Both the position numbers and the translations under genes were made by a program. From assembly GCA_902806095.1 (NCBI GenBank), contig CADCVF010000037.1:1-39067 (forward strand): DNA of 39,067 bases. Reading direction: 5' to 3'. Every line of letters starts with the position of its first letter. Positions within the stretch are counted from its first letter, which is position 1. Shown in pieces: positions 26,042 to 33,438 of the stretch. This DNA comes from an uncultured Rubrobacteraceae bacterium (GTDB taxonomy: Bacteria > Actinomycetota > Rubrobacteria > Rubrobacterales > Rubrobacteraceae). Under the pieces are notes generated by a model. It saw only the letters and a list, made by a program, of their open reading frames with translations, had not been told where the DNA came from and made no database searches.

Positions 26042-26080
26042 TACTCTCTCCTTCTCTTCGATGCCGTTTTCGTACAGTAC

Positions 26081-26113
26081 ATTATGCACTTATATGCTCA
26101 CATATGTGCAAAA
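26081..26113 (-). promoter_or_regulatory. Candidate promoter/operator of aceA
   Basis: An AT-rich island in GC-rich DNA. On the minus strand it reads TTTTGCACATATGTGAGCAT followed by ATAAGTGCATAAT. It contains the palindrome CACATATGTG, a TGCAC/GTGCA pair and a CATAAT that would serve as -10 about 40 bases before the GTG start. TGTGA and TTTTGC parts recall GlxR- and RamB-type sites, but the match is partial. Confidence 0.4.
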
Positions 26114-26259
26114 CAGGGGCAGTGAGCGCCCATTTTCTTGCAGTGGAGCGTGGGTACGTGGCCCACGCTCCTGGGCAGGAGGACAGGGGCGGACGGTCTG
26201 GTCTCTGCGCCGTACCCGGTCCTTAGGGCTTGGATTATGGTCGGGATGGGTGCTCCTCT

Positions 26260-27864
26260 CTAGTCCAGGTACTTGTAGCCTGGTAGGGTCAAAAACTCGA
26301 CGAACGTGTCGTCGGTCGAGATACGGGCGAAGAGTTCGGCGGCGTTACCGAACTCGTCCTGTTCCCAGCGTTCGGGGCCGACGATGTCGGTTTTGATCTT
26401 CTCCAGCTCCTCATCGAGGGTTTCGTTGAAGAGGTCTTCCGTCACCTCGGTGCCGTCCTCGAGGATGCCTCGCTCATGGTGGATCCACTGCCACACCTGG
26501 GCGCGGCTGATCTCCGCCGTCGCCGCGTCCTCCATGAGGTTGAAGACGGGTACCGCGCCCCGCCCCGCAAGCCAGGCCGCCAGGTACTGTACGCCAACGG
26601 AGATGTTATTGCGGAAGCCGTCCATGGTGATCTGCCCCTCGGGCTTCTCCAGCAGGTCTTCCGGGGATTCTTTCACCTCGGGGATCTTATCTAGCTGGTT
26701 TGGCTGGGGCATGTACTCGTCGAAGGCTTCTTTGGCGAGAGAGACCATGCCTGGATGTGCCACCCAGGTCCCGTCGTGGCCGTCCTTGGCCTCGCGTTCC
26801 TTGTCCTCTCGCACCTTGTTGTTAGCGAATTCCGTCCACTCGGGATCGTCGCTGCGCGGGATCTGGGCCGCCATTCCCCCCATCGCGTGCGCGCCGCGCT
26901 CGTGGCAGGTCTTGATCGTGAGAAGCGAGTAGGCCCGCATGAAAGGGACGGTCATCGTCACCGAGTTGCGGTCGGGGAGGAGCATGTCTTGTTCGCGGAA
27001 CTTCTTGATGTAGGAGAAGATGTAGTCCCACCGGCCGCAGTTGAGGCCAGCGGAGTGCTCGCGCAGCTCGTAGAGGATCTCGTGCATCTCGAACGTCGCG
27101 AGTATCGTCTCGATCAGGACCGTAGCCTTTATGGTCCCTCGAGGTATGCCAAGCTCGTCCTGGGCCAGCTCGAAGACGTCGTTCCATAACCTCGCCTCGA
27201 GGTGGCTCTCCATCTTCGGCAGGTAGAAGTAAGGGCCGGAACCATTGTCCAGCAGCGTCTGAGCGTTGTGGAAGAAGTACAACCCGAAGTCGAAGAGACC
27301 GCCTGGGACCTCTTCCCCGTCTACGAGCATGTGCTTCTCGAAGAGGTGCCAGCCGCGCGGCCTCGCCAGGATGACGGCGATGTCCTCGTCCAGCTCATAG
27401 TGCTTGCCCGTGTTCGGGTCGTCGAAGGCGATAGTGCCTTCGATCGCCTCTTTCATGTTTAGCTGGCTCTCCAGCATGTTGTGCCAGGTCGGGCAGTTGG
27501 CGTCCTCGAAGTCGGCCATCCAGCAGCTCGCCCCCGAGTTGAGCGCGTTGATCGTCATCTTTCGGTCGGGCGGTCCCGTCAGCTCGACGCGCCGGTCATG
27601 AAGGTCTTCGGGGATCGGAGAGATCTTCCAGTCGCCCTCCCGAATCTCGCTTGTTTCTGGCAGAAAGTCGGGCATCTCGCCGGCGCTGATCCTCTCCTGC
27701 CGCTCGGCACGCTTCGCGAGGAGATCATCCACCCTTCCTCTGTACTCCCGCGAGAGCTTCGCCACGAAAGCGACCGCCTCGGGCGTCATTATCTCCGCGA
27801 ACTCATCGGGGACTTCGGCCGTTACCTCGATCCCCTCGGCGTAGGCGCGCTTCTTGTCCGTCAT
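26260..27864 (-). CDS. aceB: Malate synthase A
   Basis: A 534-residue malate synthase, which condenses glyoxylate and acetyl-CoA to malate. It has the A-type pattern and length: LTGPPDRKMTINALNSGASCWMADFEDANCPTW, ARPRGWHLFEKH, PKMESHLEARLWNDVF, IKATVLIETILATFEMHEILYELREHSAGLNCGRWDYIFSYIKKF, and GMAAQIPRSDDP. The last active-site region is DAATAEISRAQVWQWIHH. The key Arg, Glu and Asp residues of the catalytic site are present. The start ATG 27864 is preceded by GGAGCCGGAGG. It lies upstream of aceA on the same strand and downstream of a small gene. Confidence 0.95.
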   Translation of the reverse strand: MTDKKRAYAEGIEVTAEVPDEFAEIMTPEAVAFVAKLSREYRGRVDDLLAKRAERQERISAGEMPDFLPETSEIREGDWKISPIPEDLHDRRVELTGPPDRKMTINALNSGASCWMADFEDANCPTWHNMLESQLNMKEAIEGTIAFDDPNTGKHYELDEDIAVILARPRGWHLFEKHMLVDGEEVPGGLFDFGLYFFHNAQTLLDNGSGPYFYLPKMESHLEARLWNDVFELAQDELGIPRGTIKATVLIETILATFEMHEILYELREHSAGLNCGRWDYIFSYIKKFREQDMLLPDRNSVTMTVPFMRAYSLLTIKTCHERGAHAMGGMAAQIPRSDDPEWTEFANNKVREDKEREAKDGHDGTWVAHPGMVSLAKEAFDEYMPQPNQLDKIPEVKESPEDLLEKPEGQITMDGFRNNISVGVQYLAAWLAGRGAVPVFNLMEDAATAEISRAQVWQWIHHERGILEDGTEVTEDLFNETLDEELEKIKTDIVGPERWEQDEFGNAAELFARISTDDTFVEFLTLPGYKYLD

Positions 27865-27947
27865 AACCTCCGGCTCCTCTCTTCAGCTTCCAGAGCGAAG
27901 CTACTCTAGCAAGCCACGCCCCAGGACGCTCGGATCCGGGGTCGACC

Positions 27948-28157
27948 TCAAGCCGCAGTCCTGGCCTCTCGACGCTCCTCCCTGAGGACCCTGTGCACAT
28001 AGACGATGCACGAGGTCGGCACGCACCGCCACCTGTAGAGGACCCGGTATTCGTCGAAACCTATCATCACCCGCGTCCCGATGGCCGGCGCACCCTCCTC
28101 GTACCGGCGCTCGATGATCTCCTCCGTCTGCGGGTCCCTATACTGTACCGGAATCAT
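27948..28157 (-). CDS. Small conserved-looking protein upstream of malate synthase
   Basis: A 69-residue protein from ATG 28157 with AAGGAG eight bases upstream. It reads MIPVQYRDPQTEEIIERRYEE and later VLYRWRCVPTSCIVYVHRVL, with alternating hydrophobic residues that suggest a small beta-rich fold. It has two Cys near the end of the fold and a basic tail. The family is unknown to me. It is the first gene of the minus-strand group that includes aceB and faces the LysR gene across the regulatory region. Confidence 0.6.
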   Translation of the reverse strand: MIPVQYRDPQTEEIIERRYEEGAPAIGTRVMIGFDEYRVLYRWRCVPTSCIVYVHRVLREERREARTAA

Positions 28158-28234
28158 AGATCGCTCCTTCCATCTGTTTGGCCTGAGCACAAGATAACAA
28201 CCCCCCTGATATTATTCCAATCGTTTGCATGTAT

Positions 28235-28263
28235 CGCAGATATAGGTTTTACTTATATCTGCG
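28235..28263. promoter_or_regulatory. Inverted repeat with a LysR-type T-N11-A box
   Basis: CGCAGATATA and TATATCTGCG are perfect inverted copies with nine bases between. The inner ends give TATA-N9-TATA, a classic T-N11-A LysR box. It sits between the divergent small gene/aceB group and the LysR gene, in an AT-rich island. Confidence 0.6.
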
Positions 28264-28264
28264 A

Positions 28265-28383
28265 GCTAGTCAGCATGTCAGCACGCCGCCTTTGGCGGCT
28301 TGTCAGCTAGTCAGCAAGAACCAATAAGCTGAAATGCTGACAAGCGGAGGCGAAGCCGGAGTGTGCTGAAATGCTGACAAGCC
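28265..28383. repeat. GTCAGC-type hairpin repeat, copy R2
   Basis: CTAGTCAGCATGTCAGCAC, then a perfect hairpin GCCGCC-TTT-GGCGGC and TTGTCAGCTAGTCAGC. After a 12-base spacer, GCTGAAATGCTGACAAG with a GGCGAAGCC hairpin and a second GCTGAAATGCTGACAAG follow, which is the inverted form of the second half of R1. It ends ten bases before the LysR ribosome site. Confidence 0.75.
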
Positions 28384-28403
28384 GGCGATCGAAGGGAGGC
28401 GGC

Positions 28404-29363
28404 GTGCTGTTTCGACAACTCGAAAGTTTTCTGGCGGTAGCGCGGCTGGGGAATTTGAGCCGGGCTGCTGAGGAGATGTATCTTACGCAGCCGACGTTAA
28501 CGGCGCGGCTCAAGGCGCTCGAGGAGGAGCTTGGGGACCCGCTTTTTGTAAGGACGAGCCGTGGGATGCGGGTCACGGAGGCTGGCAGGGAGTTCTTGCC
28601 TTATGCGACCCGGATCGTCGGTGGTTTCGAGGAAGGCAAGAGGCGGATAGAGGAGCTCAGGGGGGCTTCGGGGGGACGGCTCAGGATCGGGGCTTCCCCC
28701 GGCGTCGGGACGTACGCGTTGCCTGGGCTATTGGAGAGGTTCGCGGCGGCGCATCCTGGGGTCTCGATCTCTGTTAGGACGGGGCATTCTGAGGCGATCC
28801 TGGAGATGACCCTCAAGGAGGAGGTGCAGCTCGGTCTCACGCGGGTGATGCGCCACCCCGAGATCGAGAGCCTCCCACTCTACGAGGACGAGTTGGTGCT
28901 TCTCGTAGATCCAGGGCATCGGTTCACCAGGAGGGGGACGGCGAGCCTGACCGAGATCGGTGAGGAGCAGCTCATCTTCTTCGACCATGACTCCAGCTAC
29001 TTCGAGCAGACGCACGCCCTGCTCAGGAACGCAGGCATAAGGGAGCTCAGGACAATGGAGGTGGACAATATCGAGGCCGCCAAGAGGATGGTCGAGCACA
29101 GGCTCGGGGTCGCTTTTCTGCCAAGGACGGCCGTTGTCAGGTCGGTCTCGGCCGGTAACCTCGTGCTCATAGCGGTAGAGGAGAACCCTGAGATGAGCCG
29201 CTCGATCGTAGCCCTCAAGCGCCGTGATGTCCCCGCAACGGGCCCCGTTGCCGCCTTCCTCGAAGTCGCTGACACGATGGGCGAGAAGCGGGACGCCGCG
29301 CAGCTCTCACCTTCCCTGGCTACCGAATTCGAGAATTTGCAGCTGATAGACCTGTTCACCTGA
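28404..29363 (+). CDS. LysR-family transcriptional regulator
   Basis: A 319-residue regulator from GTG 28404, with GGGAGG five bases upstream; the open frame extends 11 codons further left into repeat DNA. The N-terminal HTH reads FRQLESFLAVARLGNLSRAAEEMYLTQPTLTARLKALEEELG...LFVRTSRGMRVTEAG. The rest is the two-lobe effector domain, beginning GRLRIGASPGVGTYALPGLL and including LGLTRVMRHPEIESLPLYEDELVLLVDPGH. It is divergent from the small gene/aceB/aceA group with a LysR-type box between, so control of the glyoxylate shunt is a reasonable inference. The ligand is unknown. Confidence 0.88.
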   Translation: MLFRQLESFLAVARLGNLSRAAEEMYLTQPTLTARLKALEEELGDPLFVRTSRGMRVTEAGREFLPYATRIVGGFEEGKRRIEELRGASGGRLRIGASPGVGTYALPGLLERFAAAHPGVSISVRTGHSEAILEMTLKEEVQLGLTRVMRHPEIESLPLYEDELVLLVDPGHRFTRRGTASLTEIGEEQLIFFDHDSSYFEQTHALLRNAGIRELRTMEVDNIEAAKRMVEHRLGVAFLPRTAVVRSVSAGNLVLIAVEENPEMSRSIVALKRRDVPATGPVAAFLEVADTMGEKRDAAQLSPSLATEFENLQLIDLFT

Positions 29364-29382
29364 TCTTGCCTTGCAAGCAATC

Positions 29383-29418
29383 CAGCATTTCAGCCTGTCA
29401 GCACTTCAGCTAGTCAGC
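29383..29418. repeat. GTCAGC-type repeat, copy R3
   Basis: CAGCATTTCAGC then TGTCAGCACTTCAGCTAGTCAGC in two parts, 20 bases after the LysR stop. It lacks the GC-rich hairpin of R1 and R2. Confidence 0.65.
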
Positions 29419-29591
29419 TTTTTGTTCTTGCTCGTAGCCGAATGCGTGATTCTCAGGAGGTCTATACCTCCGCGCGAATGGCTTCATGGGGAGCGGCTAA
29501 GGATAGTCCTGCGGCCGAAACCCCATGCTGCCGTCGGTGCAGGAGCGGTCCGTGCGGCAAGAATGGATCTTGAACCTGCTCTGGAGCGCAG

Positions 29592-29822
29592 CTAATTGCC
29601 TCCTCCTCCACCGTCGCCGCCACTGCCGCCATCCCCACCACCACCGTCGAACCAGCCACCGCCATCTCCGTTATGACCATGGTCTCCGTCTCCGAAAGGC
29701 CCATAGTAGCCGCCCGCAGCGCCACTTCCGCCGACTCTCCCGCCACGACGACGGACGCCAAAGATGACGCTTGCGATTACTATCACTACGACTACGACTA
29801 TCATTGCCAGAATAACACCCAC
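29592..29822 (-). CDS. Small membrane protein with a glycine-rich tail
   Basis: A 76-residue protein from GTG 29822, supported by AAGGGAG seven bases upstream; the open frame continues further left but not as protein-like sequence. It begins with one strongly hydrophobic helix (VGVILAMIVVVVVIVIASVIFG), then RRRGGR and a tail of Gly with Asp, His, Tyr and Phe (GGYYGPFGDGDHGHNGDGGG and on). This is a single-pass protein with a glycine-rich exposed or cytoplasmic tail, similar in style to the TPM-like protein's tail. No function is assigned. Confidence 0.5.
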   Translation of the reverse strand: MGVILAMIVVVVVIVIASVIFGVRRRGGRVGGSGAAGGYYGPFGDGDHGHNGDGGGWFDGGGGDGGSGGDGGGGGN

Positions 29823-30108
29823 CAGAACTCTCCCTTTACAGATCTTTCCACATCCGGGCTTCAGTCTACCTCCGGGCCTTCTGCGGTTACAACTCGCAGG
29901 TGGTACACGTCGCTTGTTTGTTGTTCCGGGCGGTTCGCGAACCGCCCCTACCACGTGACGCCCGATTTCCCGGACAAATGCTGATGTCTGTTGCTTGTGC
30001 CACGGTTTGCGATGCAAACCGTTTGGTGTATCGGAGCACGAATGCGTGTACCTGCGGATCGTATACTCTGCGGGTTAGTCAAAGAGACTATTTACAGAGG
30101 TGTGACCA
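29823..30108. other. Gene-free stretch with two palindromic elements
   Basis: No gene. It holds the perfect 20-bp palindrome GGGCGGTTCGCGAACCGCCC at 29928-29947 and a hairpin ACGGTTTGC-GAT-GCAAACCGT at 30002-30022. AGAGGTG before the GTG at 30109 is the next gene's ribosome site. Confidence 0.5.
29928..29947. repeat. REP-like 20-bp palindrome, second family
   Basis: GGGCGGTTCGCGAACCGCCC followed by CCTAC. It is the kind of palindrome that is repeated in many environmental genomes and yields VREPP/RFANRPY-like shadow peptides. Only one full copy is seen in the window. Confidence 0.55.
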
Positions 30109-31185
30109 GTGGACCTGAAGACGATCGTTGTTATGGAGGGTGACCAGACGGGCCAGGAGTTGCTGGAGGAGGCCTTGCGGGTGCTCGACCCTGCGGTAAC
30201 CGGCCTCGACCTGGATTTCGCGCGCTACGACCTGTCGCTCGAGAACCGGCGGGCCACAAACAACGCGGTCGTACACGAGGCGGCTGCGGCGATGAAAGAG
30301 ACCGGATTCGGCATAAAGGCCGCGACCGTTACACCGGAGGAAAAGGAGGACGTGGGGTCTCCAAACGCTATCTTGAGGACGGGGATAGACGGGACCGTTA
30401 TCGTGCGTACGGGGAGGCGAATCCCCGGTGTCAACCCGATGAGCGGCGTGCACGCCCCGATCTCGGTGGTCCGCATGGCCGTCGATGACGCCTACGGGGC
30501 GAAGGAGTGGCGTGAGGGTGAGGGGCTTGATGAGGTCGCTTTCAGGACCGAGAAGATCTCACGCCGTATATGCCGTGGCGTCTCCGAGTTCGCCTTCATC
30601 CAGGCGCGCAAGATGCGGGCCAAGGTCTTCGGCGGCCCAAAGTACACCGTCTCCCCCGTCTATGAAGGGATGCTCAAAGAGGAGATGGACCGCGCCGCAC
30701 AGAACAGCCGCGACGTCCGATACGACCCCCAGCTCATAGACGCCACCTACGCGCTTCTGTTGACCACGTACGGCGAGCCACTCGTCATCCCCACCCTCAA
30801 CCGTGATGGCGACTGCATCTCGGACCTCGTGATGCAGATGTTCGGCTCCATAGCGGGGGCCGAGTCGCTCCTGATCTCACTCGACGAGGAGGAGAATCCC
30901 GAGACCGTCATGGCCGAGGCGCCGCACGGCACGGCTCCTTCTCTAGAAGGCAAGAACGTGGCCAACCCCATGTCTATGATCCTGGCCGGGGCCGCGCTCC
31001 TCACCTTCTTCCACGAAGAGGACGCGAGCCGCGTCTCACGCGCCATCTACGAGGCGACCTTCGAGACCGTCCTCGACGGCGTGAAGACCGCCGACCTCGG
31101 TGGTTCGGCTGGTACCACCGAGTTCACCGATGAGATCATTCGCCACATCAGAACCAAGCTCGAGGTATGGAGCGCGCTCGCGTGA
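30109..31185 (+). CDS. Isocitrate/isopropylmalate dehydrogenase family protein
   Basis: A 358-residue member of the beta-decarboxylating dehydrogenase family. It starts MDLKTIVVMEGDQTGQELLEEAL and contains NNAVVHEAAAAMKETGFGIKAATVTPE, the catalytic TLNRDGDCISDL with its Asp pair, and MAEAPHGTAPSLEGKNVANPMSMILAGA, the nucleotide-binding end. The family includes NAD or NADP isocitrate, isopropylmalate and tartrate dehydrogenases. The nearby glyoxylate-shunt genes favour isocitrate dehydrogenase, but LeuB cannot be excluded because no leucine genes are nearby to settle it. GTG 30109 has AGAGGTG upstream. Its stop overlaps the next start (GTGA). Confidence 0.82.
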   Translation: MDLKTIVVMEGDQTGQELLEEALRVLDPAVTGLDLDFARYDLSLENRRATNNAVVHEAAAAMKETGFGIKAATVTPEEKEDVGSPNAILRTGIDGTVIVRTGRRIPGVNPMSGVHAPISVVRMAVDDAYGAKEWREGEGLDEVAFRTEKISRRICRGVSEFAFIQARKMRAKVFGGPKYTVSPVYEGMLKEEMDRAAQNSRDVRYDPQLIDATYALLLTTYGEPLVIPTLNRDGDCISDLVMQMFGSIAGAESLLISLDEEENPETVMAEAPHGTAPSLEGKNVANPMSMILAGAALLTFFHEEDASRVSRAIYEATFETVLDGVKTADLGGSAGTTEFTDEIIRHIRTKLEVWSALA

Positions 31186-31649
31186 GATCTTCCAGAGCCC
31201 TCGGCCTCGGCGCCATCTCAGGCCTGCGCTCGCTCTCCGGCCCGGCATTCGTAAGCCGCGGTGCGCGCCACGGACACCTGGACCTCACCGGAACCTCACT
31301 CGCTTTCCTCGGCTCGCCACGCCTCTCGGCCGCAGTCGTCGTAATGGCGCTTGGGGAGCTCGTCGGGGACAAGCTGCCCATGACGCCGAGCCGCACGGCA
31401 CTACCACCCCTCCTCGGTCGTGCAGCCTCCGGGGCCCTGGTTGGGGCAGCCGTCTTCGTTTCGGAAGGCGGTCGCGCCACGACTGGGGCTGCGCTAGGTT
31501 CTACTGCGGCCATTGTCGCGGCCTTCGCCGGAGAACGGCTACGTGCGCTCACGGTCGAGAAGACCGGTCTCCCCAACCCTGTGATCGCGCTCGCGGAGGA
31601 CGCCACTGTCTTGATTGTCGGTCTGAGCTCGTTGAGGCACGCCCGTTAG
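31182..31649 (+). CDS. DUF4126-like small membrane protein
   Basis: A 155-residue, hydrophobic protein. ALGLGAISGLRSLSGPAFVSR, LSAAVVVMALGELVGDKLPMTPSR and the later Gly/Ala-rich helices resemble DUF4126 family membrane proteins. The most natural start is GTG 31182, which overlaps the preceding TGA in GTGA and has GGAG nine bases upstream; ATG 31167 is the alternative. It is translationally coupled to the dehydrogenase gene. Function unknown; the family is uncharacterised. Confidence 0.6.
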   Translation: MRSSRALGLGAISGLRSLSGPAFVSRGARHGHLDLTGTSLAFLGSPRLSAAVVVMALGELVGDKLPMTPSRTALPPLLGRAASGALVGAAVFVSEGGRATTGAALGSTAAIVAAFAGERLRALTVEKTGLPNPVIALAEDATVLIVGLSSLRHAR

Positions 31650-31658
31650 CGTGGGTCC

Positions 31659-32462
31659 ATGGCCGACGACCGGAACAGGCTAAGGACGACTTTCGACGAA
31701 GCAGCTTCGCTCTACGACGAGGTTCGTCCCGGTTATCCCGAGGAACTCTTCGACGAGGTAGTCTCGCTCTCCGGGATACCGGCAGGGGGAAGGATACTCG
31801 AGATCGGGTGCGGCACCGGCCAGGCTACTGTGCCATTCGCCCGCCGCGGCTACCGCATCCTGTGCATCGAGCTCGGCGAAAACATGGCCGCGGTCGCCCG
31901 CCGCAACCTGGAAGGATATCCGCGAGCAGAGGTGCAGACAGGAGTCTTCGAAGAATTTCCCTTGCAGGACGGAGCCTTTGATCTCGTGGTCTCGGCGACT
32001 GCCTTCCACTGGCTCGATCCCACCATAGCCTATCCGAAGGTCGCCGGAGCGCTCAGAGACGGAGGCTCGCTCGCACTGTTCTGGAACGTTCACGTCCACA
32101 GCGACGCGGGCGAAGGCTTCTTCGAGGCAGCGCAGAGAATCTACGAGATCGAAGCGCCGGAGATCGTCGGTCCGGAGGACTACAAGGGGCCACCTCAACC
32201 CGACGAAGTACCTGACAGGACGGATGAGATCCAGAATTCAGGCCATTTCGGCGGGATCGCCACCCGCCACTACCGCTGGGACGAAACGTACGATTCCCGG
32301 AGCTACCTGCGGGTATTGAGCACTTACTCCGGACACAGGAGCCTAAGCTACGACACCCGCGACCGCCTCTTCCGCGGCATCGTCGACCTTATCGGCACGA
32401 GGTTCGACGGCCACATCGTCAAGGGCTACCTGACTACCCTGTACGTCGCCAACAAGAAGTAA
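31659..32462 (+). CDS. Class I SAM-dependent methyltransferase
   Basis: A 267-residue protein with the class I methyltransferase core. It starts RLRTTFDEAASLYDEVRPGYP, followed by the SAM-binding ILEIGCGTGQATVPFARRG, a second strand ending in acidic IEL, and FDLVVSATAFHWLDP, the motif of this small-molecule methylase group. The substrate cannot be read. It starts ATG 31659, nine bases after the DUF4126-like stop, and may be on the same transcript. It converges on the deglycation gene pair. Confidence 0.85.
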   Translation: MADDRNRLRTTFDEAASLYDEVRPGYPEELFDEVVSLSGIPAGGRILEIGCGTGQATVPFARRGYRILCIELGENMAAVARRNLEGYPRAEVQTGVFEEFPLQDGAFDLVVSATAFHWLDPTIAYPKVAGALRDGGSLALFWNVHVHSDAGEGFFEAAQRIYEIEAPEIVGPEDYKGPPQPDEVPDRTDEIQNSGHFGGIATRHYRWDETYDSRSYLRVLSTYSGHRSLSYDTRDRLFRGIVDLIGTRFDGHIVKGYLTTLYVANKK

Positions 32463-32468
32463 GAGAGC

Positions 32469-32746
32469 TCAGACGCCGAACCGCCCCAGGGTATTCCTTA
32501 CCGAATCCAGGTAACCGCCTCCGAAGTAGTAGGTGTGGACCAGCAGTGGGTAGAGGTTGTACAGGTCGCGGCGCGCCCCGAGGAAGGCCTTGTCGATGCC
32601 CAGTACCTCCGCGTAGCGCTCCAGGAAGGCTTTGCCGAAAGAGTCGAAGAGGCTAATGAAGTACAGCAGCCCCCGAGAGGACGCACGGAGAGTATCCGCT
32701 CGCCGAGGTGTGCTTCGACACCTTCGACGACGATCCTCTCAGCCAC
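32469..32746 (-). pseudogene. Fructosamine kinase-like gene with its catalytic core deleted
   Basis: The GTG start at 32746 gives VVEGVEAHLGERILSVRPLGG, the usual N-terminus of fructosamine/ribulosamine 3-kinases. Immediately after the glycine loop the sequence switches frame to the family's C-terminus: LLYFISLFDSFGKAFLERYAEVLG, then ARRDLYNLYPLLVHTYYFGGGYLDSV, stop at 32469. About 190 of roughly 290 residues are absent, including the kinase catalytic loop. The frames differ, so the deletion did not preserve a readable protein. It starts inside the end of the phosphatase gene (overlapping stop), the classic arrangement of this pair. Activity must be lost. Confidence 0.75.
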
Positions 32747-33218
32747 GGTCCCTCAGGTGCCGCTCGCGGATGTCGTCGAGGAGACCCGCGGATGCCTCTT
32801 CGACAAGATCCAGGACGTGCTCGAAACCATCGGGGCCACCGTGGTAGGGGTCGGGGACCTCGCGCTCCGGCAAGTCGGGGGCGAAGTCCAGGAAGGGTCG
32901 CACCACGGCACTCTCCCAGCACAGAGCCGAGACCACACTGAAGTTCTCCTCATCCATCGTCAAGATGTAGTCGAAGTCGCCGCAGTCTTCGGGTGAGATC
33001 TGGCGCGCCCGCTGGGCGCCGAGGTCCAGGCCCCGGAGGCCCGCGCTCCGCTGCGCCCTCGTATCAGGCGGGGAGCCGACGTGCCAGTTCCCGGTCCCTG
33101 CGGAGTCAACGGAGACCTCTTCCTCGAGCCCCTCGCGCCGCAGGATGTTCTCGAAGACACCCTGCGAGATCGGGCTTCGGCAGATGTTTCCCATGCAGAC
33201 GAACAGGACACGTACCAT
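32739..33218 (-). CDS. Low-molecular-weight protein tyrosine phosphatase family
   Basis: A 159-residue protein with the LMW-PTP P-loop CMGNICRS at residues 8-15 (Cys8, Arg14, Ser15) and the general-acid DP in EVPDPYHGG near residue 126. Length and motifs are complete. In bacteria, genes of this family beside a fructosamine/ribulosamine kinase gene are linked to protein deglycation, where the phosphatase acts on sugar-amine phosphates and the kinase phosphorylates protein-bound ketoamines. Here the partner kinase is destroyed, so this enzyme may act alone on another substrate. The start is ATG 33218; no strong ribosome site is visible. Confidence 0.88.
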   Translation of the reverse strand: MVRVLFVCMGNICRSPISQGVFENILRREGLEEEVSVDSAGTGNWHVGSPPDTRAQRSAGLRGLDLGAQRARQISPEDCGDFDYILTMDEENFSVVSALCWESAVVRPFLDFAPDLPEREVPDPYHGGPDGFEHVLDLVEEASAGLLDDIRERHLRDRG

Positions 33219-33438
33219 GAGGCCCGATTTTAGGGTAACGCACGGCGTCTTTCAGGCCATGCTACTGACCTTCTCCGTCGAACCTTGCCTCTCGGGCGTG
33301 GATGGCGGCGGCCCCGGCGTGGTCGGCGGCCTGGAGAAAGATGGTGGAGACCTCGCCGGAGAAGAAGCGCATCACCCGCCGGGCGGATGGATGGCGGCTA
33401 TCTTGGGGCTGGAGCCCTTCTTGGGGAGGTCTGGCCGG

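Noticed and set aside
28265-28383. CRISPR array suspicion because of repeated GTCAGC words
   Set aside because: Units are irregular, of mixed orientation and without uniform spacers or cas genes.
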